The notes under the pieces were generated by a model. It ran no database searches. It was not told the origin of the DNA and was given only the letters and a program-made list of their open reading frames with translations. The position numbers and the translations under genes were made by a program. Below, one piece after another: positions 36,024 to 47,923 of a DNA stretch of 64,000 bases. The stretch is from Polytrichum commune. Lineage: Eukaryota > Streptophyta > Polytrichopsida > Polytrichales > Polytrichaceae. Within the stretch, counting starts at the first letter, position 1, and each line of letters begins with the position of its first letter. The stretch spans positions 32,225,501-32,289,500 of the forward strand of contig OX485805.1 in NCBI GenBank assembly GCA_950295325.1, given 5' to 3'.

Positions 36024-36350
36024 GCTAATACGAGAGCTGTGTAGGTATATGGCTCAAAAATCACAAACAACTCTTGCGGCACCATTGGGGGACCTCACAT
36101 ATGTAGACGAACGTGCATTCGAAAACAACGCCATGAAATGGAAATACAACATGGGATCCACACGCCAATGGACAACGGCATGCAATTGTAAAATGGATAA
36201 GCAACGTGCATTGCTTAGGAGCACCCAAAATGCACTTGCATCATTATCAAAATGCAATAAAGCATCACAATTGAGGGGCATGTCTTTGAGGGGTGTGTGT
36301 ATACGAACAACCGACCCCAAGACAGAGCCCAAACTGAGGGTTGTATGTAT

Positions 36351-37460
36351 ACGAACGATCGTTCGTAAGTCCTAGCCGAAACATATGGACGTATGCATAG
36401 GAACGATAAATAATATGTTCTAGCCGTGACCGTGTTTGTAAAAACTATTGACCCGACAGAAGAGATATCTATAGCCAAGGACATAGAGGCATGTGTTCAA
36501 ACTAACGGTTGTTTCTGGATAATTGCAAAATAATATCAATTGATATTTACGAACACACGTTCGTGAATAACCGACCATCAAATGTTCAGTTGGACATAAC
36601 GGATTCACGGGAGCCTAGGTGGGTTTGAAGGTTGGAAGGAAATATACGAACGCACGTTCGTGTATCATTGATACATTTTAGTACCTACGACTACCTATAA
36701 GTAGGTCAACGTGGATCTATGTCTAATGCTCTACTTACAAACGCACGTTCGTAAACCACTCGCATCACAAGAACTTATGTGCGCCTGTATCTCGAAAGAA
36801 ATATATACAAACGCACGTTCGTATATCATTGACATTTTTCATGCCTCTGACTACATATAAGTAAATCAACGTGGAATATGTCTAATGCTCTACTTATGAA
36901 CGCACGTTCGTAAACCACTCACATCACACGAACTTAGGTGCCCCTGTATCTCGAAGGAAATATATACGAACGCACGTTCGTATATCTTTGACAATTTTCA
37001 TGCCTCTGACTACATATAAGTAAATCAAGGTGGAGTATGTCTAATGCTCTACTTACGAACGCACGTTCGTAAACCACTCACATCACACGAACTTAGGTGC
37101 GCCTGTATCTCGAAGGAAATATAAACGAACGCACGTTCGTGTATCATTGACAATTTTCATGCCTCTGACTATATATAAGTAAATCAATGTGGAGTATGTC
37201 TAATGCTCTACTTACGAACGCACGTTCGTAAACCACTCATATTACATGAACTTAGGTGCCCTGTATCTCGAAGGAAATATATACGAACGCACGTTCGTAT
37301 ATCATTGACAATTTTCATGCCTCTGACTACATATAAGTAAATCAACGTGGAGTATGTCTAATGCTCGGTTTACGAACGCACGTTCGTAAACCACTCACAT
37401 CTCGTGTCTGAGCCTCTTGTGCATATGCTACCAACTCATCTTTACGAACGTGCGTTCGTA
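36351..37460 (-). repeat. Palindrome array B: TACGAACG-NN-CGTTCGTA
   Basis: About 13 palindromes, at roughly 36352, 36548, 36642, 36735, 36807, 36896, 36965, 37054, 37124, 37214, 37283, 37372 and 37443. The arms are 8 bp and the centre is mostly CA, with AT at 36352 and TG at 37443. From about 36640 on, spacing alternates near 70 and 89 bp, so the unit is about 159 bp with two sites. Linkers share CTAATGCTCTACTTACG and CATGCCTCTGACTACATATAAG. The position upstream of the transposase-like gene equals that of arrays A and C. Confidence 0.9.
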
Positions 37461-37479
37461 AAGCTCCGGTATTTGCGGC

Positions 37480-37740
37480 GGTATATACGGGTATGTGCAG
37501 ACTATAGTGTACCTGCCGGGTATAGGGTGGGCGTACAAGAAAATGGTTTGAGCTCGTTCCAGTCAGGTTTGTGGAGCGCACACTTGGATGTGCCGCAGAA
37601 AAGAGCTCTGATGTGGGGGGAAGAGCTTTAAGTACCTTCCCCCTGATGGTTCAAAATCCCTTGGATGCTATTTAAAAAGAGGATTCCCGCCGCCTACTTT
37701 GACCTAACAATATGCCATTCCATCCATGCGGAATATATAA
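37480..37740 (-). promoter_or_regulatory. Promoter-like region of module B
   Basis: By position this corresponds to the promoters of modules A and C. It shares TTGGATGC...TTCCCGCC (about 37660-37695) with the equivalent sequence near 54017-54033. No canonical TATAAA is seen on the minus strand; TACTTAAAG near 37628-37636 is the closest. Tentative. Confidence 0.35.
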
Positions 37741-38465
37741 ATAGCATTATATATGGAGCATGTCTTGCATGCACGCAACATATTGTAAATATGTCAATTG
37801 GTTGCACACCTTAGTTGTTACCAAGGTCTCACAAGAATATATGTCTATATTTATATGTATATATAAATTTCATATTATATATTGTATTATATTATATTAT
37901 ATATACACATATATATAATATTAGATATATAATGTCTATATAGGTTGATGGTTAACATTGAATTTTAAATGATTTGCGACTAAGGTGTGAAGTCCAAGTT
38001 AATTGACGATTGATTATACCTAATAAAGTGATGAAGGGTTTAGGGTAATACATATTAACACACACAATGAGGTAAGAGTGGCTAAGAACATGTTATGAAA
38101 GCCCCTAAAATTGTAGGTATCATATGATTCACATTAAAAAAATGCCCGTAATATGGTCACCAAGTGCATGAATACCAATAAAAAATCGCTTAATCCATTA
38201 TGGCTTGTACTAGGTAGATTAAGGACATTTTGAACCAATTATACCCAGTATATGTAGGTAAGGTCTTCATTAAAATGTAACACTAGGTTTGAAAATAATG
38301 AATTAAAATGGCATGATTGGAAATGATCAATCACTTTGGAACGGTGCATACGATAATGATAAGAATTAAAACCATACCTACGTGAAGTCACACTTACAAT
38401 TATTAATATGTGTTTGACGTCCTATGAGAAATAAATTTTCCTCCATCTCTTGTAAAGGTTTAGGA
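37741..38465. other. AT-rich flank
   Basis: AT-rich sequence with a TATATTA-rich patch at 37840-37930 and a single GGGTTTAGGGT. No gene seen. Confidence 0.4.
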
Positions 38466-39674
38466 CAGGGTTGTCTATCGCGACGTCATGACGGTGTCAT
38501 GCCGTCATGTCGTGTCGTGTCGTGACGGACCCCTCCGTCACGACACAATAGGGTCCACGCAGGGTCAACATAGGGGGAACGGACTAGGGTGGGTAAAATA
38601 CTTACCTTCTTGCCAAGGTGGCGTCCTATGTGGCAGAAAACGCCGACGTGGTCGTGGATATGCCTAGCGCCAGGTAAATCATTTTGCCATTTTGTTTACC
38701 ATTTTGTTAAAATCAAAGTAGTAAAAAACGACTAAGGAGGGTGTGGGGCGGACGGGGGGGGGGGGGAACGGAGCGGACGGGGTTGGGAACGGGGGCGGAC
38801 GGGGGGGGGGGGGAACGGAGCGGACGGGGTCGGGAACGGGGGCGGACGGAGGGGGGGAAATTAAAAAAAAAAAATGGGGCAGACGGGGGAGCGGACGGGG
38901 CGGGAACGGGGCGTACAGGGTTGGGAACGGAGTGGACGGGGTCGGGAACGGGGGCGGACGGGGTCGGGAACGGGGGCGGACGGAGGGGGGGGATTTTTTT
39001 TTAAATGGGGCGGACGGGGAAAGGGGGGGGGGGAAATAAAAACGGACGGGGGAGCGGACGGAGGGGCGGACGGGGGGGGGGGGGGGAACGGAGCGGACGG
39101 GGTCGGGAACGGGGGCGGACGGAGGGGGGGAAATTTAAAAAAAAAAATGGGGCAGACGGGGGAGCGGACGGGGCGGGAACGGGGCGTACAGGGTTGGGAA
39201 CGGAGTGGACGGGGTCGGGAACGGGGGCGGACGGGGTCGGGAACGGGGGCGGACGGAGGGGGGGGATTTTTTTTTAAATGGGGCGGACGGGGAAAGGGGG
39301 GGGGGGAAAATAAAAACGGACGGGGGAGCGGACGGAGGGGCGGACGGGGGGGAACAGGGCGGACGGGGGGGAACGGGGCGTACGGGGTTGGGAACGGAGC
39401 GGACGGGGTCGGGAACAGGGGCGGACGGGGGGGCGGACGGGCTCTAGTAAATTTTTCCCCACTTTACATTTACTTTGCTGACATGTCATCACACGTGGAC
39501 ATTGTAAATCCTACGTGTCCGAATTGGGCTAATGTAATTACACAAAAAAATTGGTAAAATTCAAGTCCGTTAGGATAAAGACAGCATCCGGCATAATGTC
39601 GTGACGGATACGTGTCGTGACGGCACGACATTATGCCGGGATTACCCTCCATCACGACACAATAGACAACCCTG
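38466..39674. mobile_element. hAT-like non-autonomous element 2 with G-rich core
   Basis: 1209 bp, the same terminal sequences as the element at 35217, and a perfect 8-bp target duplication GTTTAGGA (38458-38465 and 39675-39682). The outer about 250 bp at each end are nearly identical to element 1. The core (about 38745-39445) is a longer array of GGGGCGGACGGGG-type units with duplicated blocks of about 250 bp. Reading frames there give only Gly/Arg-rich artefacts. Confidence 0.92.
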
Positions 39675-40299
39675 GTTTAGGATAGCCCTCACTACAATCT
39701 GAAATTGAGTCATTTATCCGATAAATATTTATTTAAGGAACCATTGAATACCTTGAAAGATATATTGTCCATGAAAATTTTATATTTTAAAACACCATAT
39801 ACACATCCTTGCGGGTAGATTCTTCATTTGAATCCACCAGGTACACTCGAGGTTCGCCAAACATCGGACCATATTATGAACTAATATAAGTTTAAATGCA
39901 ATTGATCATTGGTGAAATTAAAAGTTGATGGCACTAGTATTCGTTTGTTAGTTCAAGTCGACAACTATTTAAATGACTTGACCTCCTATTGGAAATTCAT
40001 TTATCCTCCACCATGGTGTGGAAATGGATAACTAATTTGGATTGGTGCATACATTAGTAAGCACTTATAATTATCTGTTTATATTATTTGCATCCTACAA
40101 GAAGTATGTGCATGACCATAGCTTAAACTGTTGATTTAAACCAAAGTCTTAAACCATTCATGTTATAATAAGATTAAATATGCATTGTGTGATCAAATTG
40201 CATTCAAAACTATTAAGGTGAAAGGGCTAGCATTCCAAATTTCACTCTTCACCTATTAAGCCAATGTTTTATCTCAAAATGACAATTACTGGCATGAGT
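39675..40299. other. AT-rich flank continued
   Basis: Continuation of the AT-rich sequence split by the hAT-like element. No gene or repeat recognised. Confidence 0.4.
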
Positions 40300-41338
40300 C
40301 TAGATTATTATAGTTGCTATGAACCACATAAAGCAATTTCCAATCGAACCAACATTGGTTTACCATTTTGACATGATGCCCATAGACCACAACATGGCCT
40401 TATATAAGAAAGGTGTAGAAGGAAAGGCTTTGAATGGAGAAAGCAAGCCTTAATGTTGCTCTTGGTCAAAGGTTGCATTGGTAAATAAAAAGTCAACGAA
40501 AATCGAGAAGTCAACGCTCAGTTTAGGGTTGGCCACCAAGCTAGGGTTGGCCGGCACAATGTAATCTAAACTTATGAATAAAAGGCAAGGCCGGGGGTGA
40601 GGAAATCATCTCACTCCAAACATTGTTCATATGCCTTTGTGTATGTGTGAATATTTGTGCAATCTTTTCTCTACTCCTATTGAATCCTTCAATAGGTTAT
40701 GGGCCCACTCATGCTAGGGAAGTAGAGATTTGAGTGCATCCTTGTTGCGGGTGGATCGTGACGGCCGGAGCTTCGGGAGGTGCGGCATCGACCGGCGGTT
40801 GAAGGAGGCGAGGTCTTGAGGTTGTAATATTTTCTTGCTCACTTGCTTTTGTTTTTTTTATGCATTTTTGAGGCATTACAATATGATGTGATGCATTTGA
40901 GAGTTTGAGGTGCATATGAGGTGATGAACTCCTCTTTTGAGTGATTTGAATGTTTTCTTAGTCTCTTTGAATGAAGAAAGATTTGAGTGGACATACTTGA
41001 AAGCTTGAGGTGCATATGAGGTGAGGAACTCCTTTTTTGAGTGATTTGAATGCTCTCTTAGTCTCTTTGAATGAAAAAGGATTTGAGTGGACACTTACTT
41101 GTTGAGGTGAGTTTAACATTGTGAGACTTTTAGAAGATCCAACTTGAGAGCTTTGAGTGGAAAGATGATTTATTGAGTGATTCTAGGCTTCTTACACCAT
41201 TCTTGAGTAGAGAGGGATCCTAGTGAAGGCATTTGAGAGATGGCTTCTTTTGAGGACGAGAGTGCCAAAACCATTGATAAATTTCATGGAGAAAGGTTCA
41301 ACCTTTGGAAGTTCAAGATTGAAATGCTTGTGGGAACA
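40300..41338 (+). mobile_element. Ty1/copia-like 5' remnant
   Basis: A short coding start at 41240 (DKFHGERFNLWKFKIEML) matches the style of copia Gag N-termini (F.G..F..WK..M...L). The upstream sequence would include the LTR and leader, but I could not fix LTR ends or a primer-binding site. A 100-bp direct duplication (TGAGGTGCATATGAGG... at about 40907 and 41007) lies in the leader. The coding sequence is cut at 41338/41339 by the next element. Confidence 0.45.
41240..41338 (+). pseudogene. Copia-type Gag, truncated
   Basis: From ATG at 41240, 33 codons of Gag-like sequence, then the frame enters the CCGGA-rich LTR of the gypsy element at 41339. The remainder should lie beyond the far end of that element. 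Confidence 0.5.
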
Positions 41339-43694
41339 CGCGAACACCAAAATATCCGGATTGGCGGTTTTAAGTGCCTACTTTGGGTTGTCCGGATGAC
41401 CCTAGTATCGTCCAGGGATTCTGTGAAGTGTAGGAGGTCTAAAACCCTCCGTACCTGCTTATTTCCTCTTCCTTAGCCAAATTTCCGGAAACCCTAATTT
41501 CCGGATTTTTGGTCTTTGGGGCACTCTTAGCCTTTTTCCGGAGTGTGCCTTTCCGGATGGTATTTCTAGGTCCTAATTATAATTCCTACTCACCCCTCTA
41601 CGCCTACCCTCTTAGAATGGGTGGTTTCTTCCGGTGAAGTCGTCCTTGATAATATTAGAATCTGGAAACTCCCTCACAACCAATGCGGATTGATCAGGTC
41701 CGTCCTGGCAGGTCACGCAGAGAGATCCGGATTGTTTCTTGGGACCACAGTGACCAGAAGAGTCCGGATTCCGACCTGAGATCTGACTCGACAGGATGAG
41801 TGGGTGACCCGTACCACTTTCCGGATCGTCCCGTCCACCAGTAATGAGACCTCTTCAGAAGATCAGATCAGTCCGGATCCCTTCCGGACCTTTGCCTAAT
41901 CCTCCCCACGGCTGTCTCACCGGGACGTTACCTAGACATCCGGAACAATGAGGATCTCTTCCTACTACACTCCGGAGGTGGCCTCCAACCCGGAACCCTT
42001 ACTGATCCGGACCTTCCCTTCTCCTTCCAACGGATCTATCCGGCTACCTCTATCCTGGATTCTACTCAATCTGGGCTAACTGGGCGATCCGTACCACCAT
42101 CCGGATTAGTCCGTCTAAGGGCGGCGGGACCTCTTCAGAAGATCAGATTGGCGTAAGTCCGGATCCCTTCCGGATCTCACCCAATCTTCCCAGCGGCATC
42201 CCACCTAGACGTTACTCAACCTGCCGGATTAGTGAGGTTTCCCTCCCACTACACCCAGAGAGGATCTGTGAGCCCAAAATTGATGCCCACATTGGTTGTT
42301 AACACTTGTAAAACATTACAAGTGGTGTTTTGGTGATTTATGATTATTCACAAAAATATAAAAGGAGTGAAGCTTGAAGAAAGCTTAGTTTGAATCATTA
42401 GGCTTTTGTGGAGTAGATTTAAGTAGGAGAAGGACAAACCTTGGTAAAGTGTAGTAGGTAGAAAGCCAAGGTTAGTTAAATGTTTGAATTAGGATCCTTG
42501 TTGATCATTTGAGGGAGGAAGGCTTAGGAGATAGGATAAGAGCCTACAAAGTAGGAGGAAATCTCGAGGGCTTATCGTGAGCCTTGAGGGTGCTCACCCC
42601 CTCAAACTCACTATATAATCCTTCATTCTTCCCTCACTCATCCTCTCTTTCTTTCGTGCTCCTTGGCACTCCACGTGTTATAAGTGTGGGTGCGTGGGAA
42701 GCAAGATAGGAGTACGTGTGTGTGCATGGATGTAAGGTTAGGAGCCAAGGCTAGTTGGCCTTGAAGAGGGCTTGACCTCTTGTTAGTAATAGTTGGGCGT
42801 GAATGATTTAAAGTTCAATTTATGGCTTTGTTTGAATACTTAGATTTACATTGATTAGCCTTATACTTATGCGGATGTGCAAAGTTTCTTATTGGAGCAT
42901 TTAGTTTTGTTGGACTTCATATGAATTTTTGAGAGCCAAAAAACCGAGACTATGTCCAAATTTCCAAAAACTAGTGAAAAAGTGTAGATTCAAAGGGAAC
43001 AGCGTAGAATTGCGACCATATACTTTGTGGCAGTAGAAATATTATTTCATATTCATGTAGAGGACTTCATTACCTATCCATGGATACCAAGAACTCATTT
43101 TTTGGACTTCATATGAATTTTTGAGAGCCAAAAAACCGAGACTATGTCCAAACTTCCAAACTTCCAGACTTCGAGATTAAGGAGTGTAAGAAGACATAGT
43201 ATAGACTTGGCTAAGTTGCGTATATTCCAACGATAGATTGGAATCATACATTGTGTTACAAAGAGAGAAATCTCTACATGTCATTATAAACTTCTCCATT
43301 CGGGCTAGGACGAAATTGAAGGGTGGAGGCTTTTTGGTGACAGGATCTACAAGGTAATAACTGGATCTGATCCGGGTCTCCTCTCTCATGTCCTATCCGG
43401 AACTCCTATCCCTCATGCTCTCTCTCTCTTCCGCTAATAATCTCCGGATCGTTCATACAAACATCAATAAAGAGAAGTCAAGGAGTGAGAAACTAAGGCA
43501 TTTATTCAGAGTAGGAGTAATCACAATACAACAATGGAGAAGGAACACTTCTCAAGCTCCTTATTCAGCCTTAAGTAGAGGCTCAAAATCCCTAAACTGA
43601 GGGCGGCGGCCCAAGCGGCCGCCACTTAAGAAAAACCCTAACTACACCCGGTCTCCCGGATTTCCCGGATCCAGATCCGGGTTTTCCGCTGACA
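41339..43694 (-). repeat. 3' LTR of the CCGGA-rich gypsy element (interrupted)
   Basis: TG...CA ends on the minus strand. Without the 1076 bp solo LTR and its 5 bp duplication it would be about 1275 bp. The polypurine tract before it is weak (CTTGGGAG at 43695-43702). Confidence 0.45.
42267..43342 (+). mobile_element. Solo LTR related to the 8690-19722 retrotransposon
   Basis: 1076 bp, TGTGAGCCC...GGTGACA, flanked by a perfect 5-bp duplication GGATC (42262-42266 and 43343-43347). The stretch 42440-42790 is clearly homologous to 9210-9560 of the young LTR, including TATATAA at 42612. The right part is unrelated and holds a roughly 50-bp direct duplication starting TTTTGGACTTCATATG (about 42906 and 43097). 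No internal region, so a solo LTR left by LTR-LTR recombination. Confidence 0.88.
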
Positions 43695-43788
43695 CTCCCA
43701 AGGGAAAATTTTATTACTCGACTTCAAAAACTCCTAAGTCCTACCTGCCTACCTCTATTCTGCCTAACTAATCTAGCTACTCTCCTAA

Positions 43789-45848
43789 CTAAGAAGACCG
43801 GTGCTTCTTCGGAGCCGATCCCTCCTTTGAGTGACTCCCTAACCCGCTGACGGCGGATGAGCCCCCTGCCGGCGATGCCTTCTGCAGCCGCGTGAGCATC
43901 CTCCTCATGTTCGGAGACGGGGCAACCTCGTCCTCCGAATCCGCTGCCCTCTCGGTCCGCGGGGTCGCGGTCCCTGGTGTTCCGGAGACTGTCCCTGGGG
44001 TTCCGGAAGCTGTCCCCATCCGGATGCTTCGGACTGGAGAAGGATCGCTTCCGGTGCCCTGCTCCGGATTTCGTCTGCCCGAGATCGAAGCCGTCCGCGG
44101 ATCCCTGTTGGAGGCCGCCCTTGAGGGTGGCGGAGGAAAGGGACTGACCATTTGGCAGTCCTGCGGAGACGATGGCGAGGCGCGGGTCATAGGGGCCTTG
44201 CCCCTACTCGGAGTTGCCTCCCGATCAGAAGTCTGGTGCCGGATCGGCGTCCTAGCCCTATCCGGAGTCCGGGACCTATCCAAGTTCCGCGGAACAGGGG
44301 ACTGGCCTCTTCCGGATCGGACCGACCCGGTGCTCTTCCGCCTCACCTGGGGAGAACGGACCCTTTCCGGAGCCCCTCCGGAACTACCAGGCCGGGAGCC
44401 GCCTGCCTACTGGCTGGGTCCTGCAGAGGACGGCGGATTCTGAACCAGGGCCACTTCACCAACCACCTCGTAGAGGGTTCCGGTTGGTGACCTTGGCGGA
44501 CCCGGATAGAGCACCCTCCGGGGTGTTCCGCTTGGCGGAACCACCCTCTGGATTTCCGCCAGGAGATCCTTCATCGTCCGTGAATACTTCACGAGGATGG
44601 GGAGGGTCTGCCTGGCGGAAGCGGGTTCTCCGGACTCCATCATCCGGTCGTAGAGGTGCGCCTTGTTGACGATCTCCGCCGGATGCCCCACCAACTCCCG
44701 GATCCGGCTGAAGAGCACTGCCTGCTCCGCGTGGTACTTCCGGATTTCTTCGCTCTTCTGACTCAGCTCCTGAGTCATGGCCGCTACCTGTGCGGTGAGG
44801 TGGGCGTTCTCCGTCTTGGGCTGCTCCAGCTCCTTCCGGTCCGCCCTCTTTGCCAACTCCCGGAGAATGTTTCCAGGTCCGCAGTCGTCCAGAGCATGGT
44901 TCGCCCCCCTGACGATGTGCTCCAGCCGGTAATACTGGGTCTTGAGGTCCTCCATCCCTTCCTGGAACCGTTTGAACGGATTCTCCGGAAAGTCCCAAGC
45001 GGATAGATCCACATTTCGCCATGGGGTCTCCCAGCTGGGTCCGGCTTCCGGATGTTGGTGAGGAGGAGGAGGAGGAGGAGAGAATGGCCTCGAGACGGCT
45101 GGCGGCGGGCTTCCGGGTGACGAGGGAGGGGCTTCCGGAATGACGGGGTCGCTGGAAGTTTCCGTCTCGAAGTCCCCAACTTCCGGATGGAGCTTGTAGG
45201 TGACCTCGTCCGCCGCTATCGTCAGCAGGTCCTCCTCCTCGGCCGTGAAGCAGTCAAAGTGCTGATAGAGGTGTAGAATGAAGGGGGAGAGGAAGGAGGG
45301 TTTCCGGCCTATATGGGGGAGGGCCCGTCCTACTATCTCCTGAATAATTAGCCCCTAGTTCACTGGCCGGACTCCGGACATGGCACCAAACAGGGTATTA
45401 GCCATGGTGAGGCTAATCCGCTTTGGCTTGTCCGGATTAAGGATGGGTAGGAGAAACTCTAGCACTCTCCGCTCCCTCAGATTCCGGCAATTCCCTGGGT
45501 GGAATCCGTCCTTTGGGTCCGCGTCCCCTCTAAACTTCCCGGTGAATAGGCCATCGCGGCGGCCGGCCCATCCCTCTGCAATTCCCCTCGGGAATCCATA
45601 AACTCTATTCCACACATCCGGAGTCCAATTATCCGGAACTCTCCTCTTGGTCCCTAACCACTGATTACCTCTCTCAAATTTAAATTCCCGGAGGGTGTTT
45701 TCCGCGCGGAGGTTCCAGGGTTTGGCGCGCAAGCAATCCCGCACAGCCCATAACCCGGAGATCCTCCGCCAGCTCCTGCAATTCCCTGTCCTCCCTTGGA
45801 ATTGCAGGTATGAGAGCTTTGAGCGGGATCGGGATGAGCTCCCTCTGA
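43789..45848 (-). pseudogene. Extra retroelement ORF ('putative plant transposon protein'-like plus coiled-coil and basic tail)
   Basis: The frame probably starts at MPEIREED (about 47210), is interrupted by the CACTA element, and resumes at 45848. Residues around ISLTMANTLFGAMSGVRPVN...GLIIQEIVGRALPHIGRK resemble the 'putative plant transposon protein' domain (Transposase_32) known from plant gypsy elements. Next come an acidic linker, a coiled-coil-like stretch (45000-44600) and an Arg/Ser/Pro-rich basic tail ending at 43789. An in-frame TAG at 45355 replaces an expected Trp, a further stop lies near 44407, and a frame change near 45760 is likely. Non-functional here. Position 3' of integrase is the place of env-like ORFs in some plant gypsy lineages. 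Confidence 0.5.
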
Positions 45849-46140
45849 CACTAGTAGAAAATTTTGCGTCCGGATCAACAGAAAGGCGTTGGTCGCGGTT
45901 GTTACTTAGGACGCGTTGACCTGGACATGATGTAACACAATTTTGTTGATTTTTTCTGTTGATATGGTCACAAAAATATATTTTTAAAAAAACTTATTAT
46001 ATATATATATATATCATTAAAAATTAAAAAATGAATAAATGTCAGATCTGCAATTCCTAACTCCTCCCAAGTAACCCTCAACATATACCTCACCTACAAG
46101 TATAGACTACCTACCACTCACATAGGTGGCAAGGCCAAGG

Positions 46141-46216
46141 CCGAAGGTGTCGGCCACGGGAATCAAAACCTTGCACCTAGTGATACCCACACATGTGCCT
46201 TAACCACTAGGTCATC
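46141..46216 (-). mobile_element. tRNA-derived SINE-like head
   Basis: On the minus strand, GACCTAGTGGTTAAGG (46200-46213) fits a pol III A box and GGTTTTGATTCC (46159-46170) approximates a B box at suitable spacing. The tail and target duplication are not recognised, so this may be a fragment or a tRNA-like stretch captured by the CACTA element. Confidence 0.4.
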
Positions 46217-46305
46217 ACATCACACATGATATAAACGGAGTGTTTTAAACCTTTCTAGAATAAGGCCACTAATTTCTCTTTACTACCTACTTGATGTATA
46301 TATTT

Positions 46306-46860
46306 ACAGTAAATATATACAGTATATAATTACAGTATATAATTACAGTAAATATATACAGTATATAATTACAGTAAATATATACAGTATATAATTACAG
46401 TAAATATATACAGTATATAATTACAGTAAATATATACTGTATATAATTACAGTAAATATATACAGTATATAATTACAGTAAATATATACAGTATATAATT
46501 ACAGTAAATATATACAGTATATAATTACAGTAAATATATACTGTATATAATTACAGTAAATATATACTGTAAATGTATACATATTTATATATTATATATT
46601 ATATACATACATGTTACATATATTGTATACATATATGTTACATATATTATATACATATATGTTATATATATTATATACATATATGTTACATATATTATAT
46701 ATATACATATATATACATATATACATACATATACATACATACATATACATACATATATACAGACATATATATACATATATACATATATATATATATTATA
46801 TGTTACATATATATTATATACATATTATACATATTAATATATATATTATTAACTATCAAC
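46306..46860. repeat. 26-bp tandem repeat and TATACATA tract
   Basis: About nine imperfect copies of ACAGTAAATATATACAGTATATAATT (46306-46570), in some of which CAGTATAT is CTGTATAT, followed by TATATTATATACATATATG units to about 46860. Confidence 0.85.
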
Positions 46861-47190
46861 TAATATAATATTTATAATATTTAAACACCTTTGAATTCGT
46901 AATTATTTCCATACCCATACACTTACAAGTCCATAAATTGCAAAAAATTAAAAAGATTTTATAATATTCCAATAGATCCTAGAATATTCCAAAAAAAATT
47001 CAAAAAAGATTTCACATTTACTAAAATTTTGTTGATTTGGTCATTGTACTATTCTAATCAACAAAAATGTAGGCAGTAAACTGTTGATTTTTACAAAAAT
47101 TCAAAAATCAGTGAAATCGGTCATTGCAGTGCCCGGATCGACAAAGGTCTGTTGATTTTTTGTTGATTTGGTCATGATTTTCTAGTAGTG

Positions 47191-47923
47191 TGATCTTCTT
47201 CCCGTATTTCCGGCATCTTCCTCTCTTTCCTCAACCTCCGTCTCAAGTACGGGAACTCTCTCCCCTCTAACCTTCCGGCTTCCAAACTCTCTCTCTCTTC
47301 CGGATTTCTTCTCTTCCGTCTATGGCTACAGGGTCCCGGCAAGCCAACTGCCGGTGACTGAAAAGTGCTAAGTCCTAGCAATCCAATTGCTGGCGGCTCA
47401 AAATGACAACAACCTCACCACTCGTTCTCTCAGCAATTTCGTCATGTGCGAATCAGAAAAAAGTGGGAAGGAGAAGGAAGGGACTCCTAAATAACCCTCC
47501 CCTGTTACCGTTTGGGTTAATGGAAAACAGTTATAACGGTTTTCCGACGGTCTTCCCCCAACCGTCATAGACCCGTTATAACCGCCACTTCCGGGCCGTT
47601 GGGTAATCTTGGCGCGTCCGTTACTTGGTCCGGACCAATGGTTCAGACCATGATTACATGGTCCGCCCATCCTATTTGACGGACAGGTCATAGTACTTAT
47701 TTTAAAGTCGTTTTATCGCACAAGGCGGGGTTAGAATACTCTATTTCCTAGTACAATTAACTTTAACCTAAAAGACCCTATTACTTTCAGATAAGCACGA
47801 AAAAATACGGAAATGGAATCCGTATTTCCGTATTTCCGTCTTTCCGTCGAATTTGGACTCCCACATTACCCCACTCCCAAATGTGAGAGTCCCCGCGAAC
47901 ATCCAAATTGAACCGTGCTTGGA
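47191..47923 (-). other. Spacer between integrase and extra ORF
   Basis: About 730 bp without coding on the minus strand. A purine-rich GGGAGTGGGG followed by TGTGGGAGTCC (47857) could be an internal priming site or a promoter for the extra ORF. No second LTR could be established. Confidence 0.35.

Larger units (their letters stand above)
31616..37760 (-). mobile_element. Module B: divergent transposase-like element with its own palindrome type
   Basis: The left end at 31616 reads AACACTATATTCGTTAA followed by a hairpin (GAGACTTT...AAAGTCTC), like the ends of modules A and C. Inward come the transposase-like gene (32018-35148, minus), a nested hAT-like element (35217-36023), an array of TACGAACG-NN-CGTTCGTA palindromes and promoter-like sequence. 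The right boundary is not identified; AT-rich sequence of the kind seen next to modules A and C follows. Confidence 0.6.
45849..47190. mobile_element. Non-autonomous CACTA (En/Spm) element
   Basis: 1342 bp, left end CACTAGTAGAAAA, right end TTTTCTAGTAGTG (CACTACTAGAAAA inverted), flanked by the 3-bp duplication TGA (45846-45848 and 47191-47193). TGTTGATTT motifs recur near both ends like CACTA subterminal repeats. The interior has a tRNA-like SINE head, a 26-bp tandem repeat and a TATACATA-rich tract, and no transposase. It interrupts the extra ORF of the gypsy element. Confidence 0.92.

Noticed and set aside
35316-39557. Gly/Arg- or Pro/Arg-rich frames in the G-rich cores
   Set aside because: Low-complexity translation of the GGGGCGGACGGGG minisatellite inside hAT-like elements; open in several frames on both strands.
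46573-46868. Tyr/Ile-rich frames
   Set aside because: Translation of a TATACATA tract.
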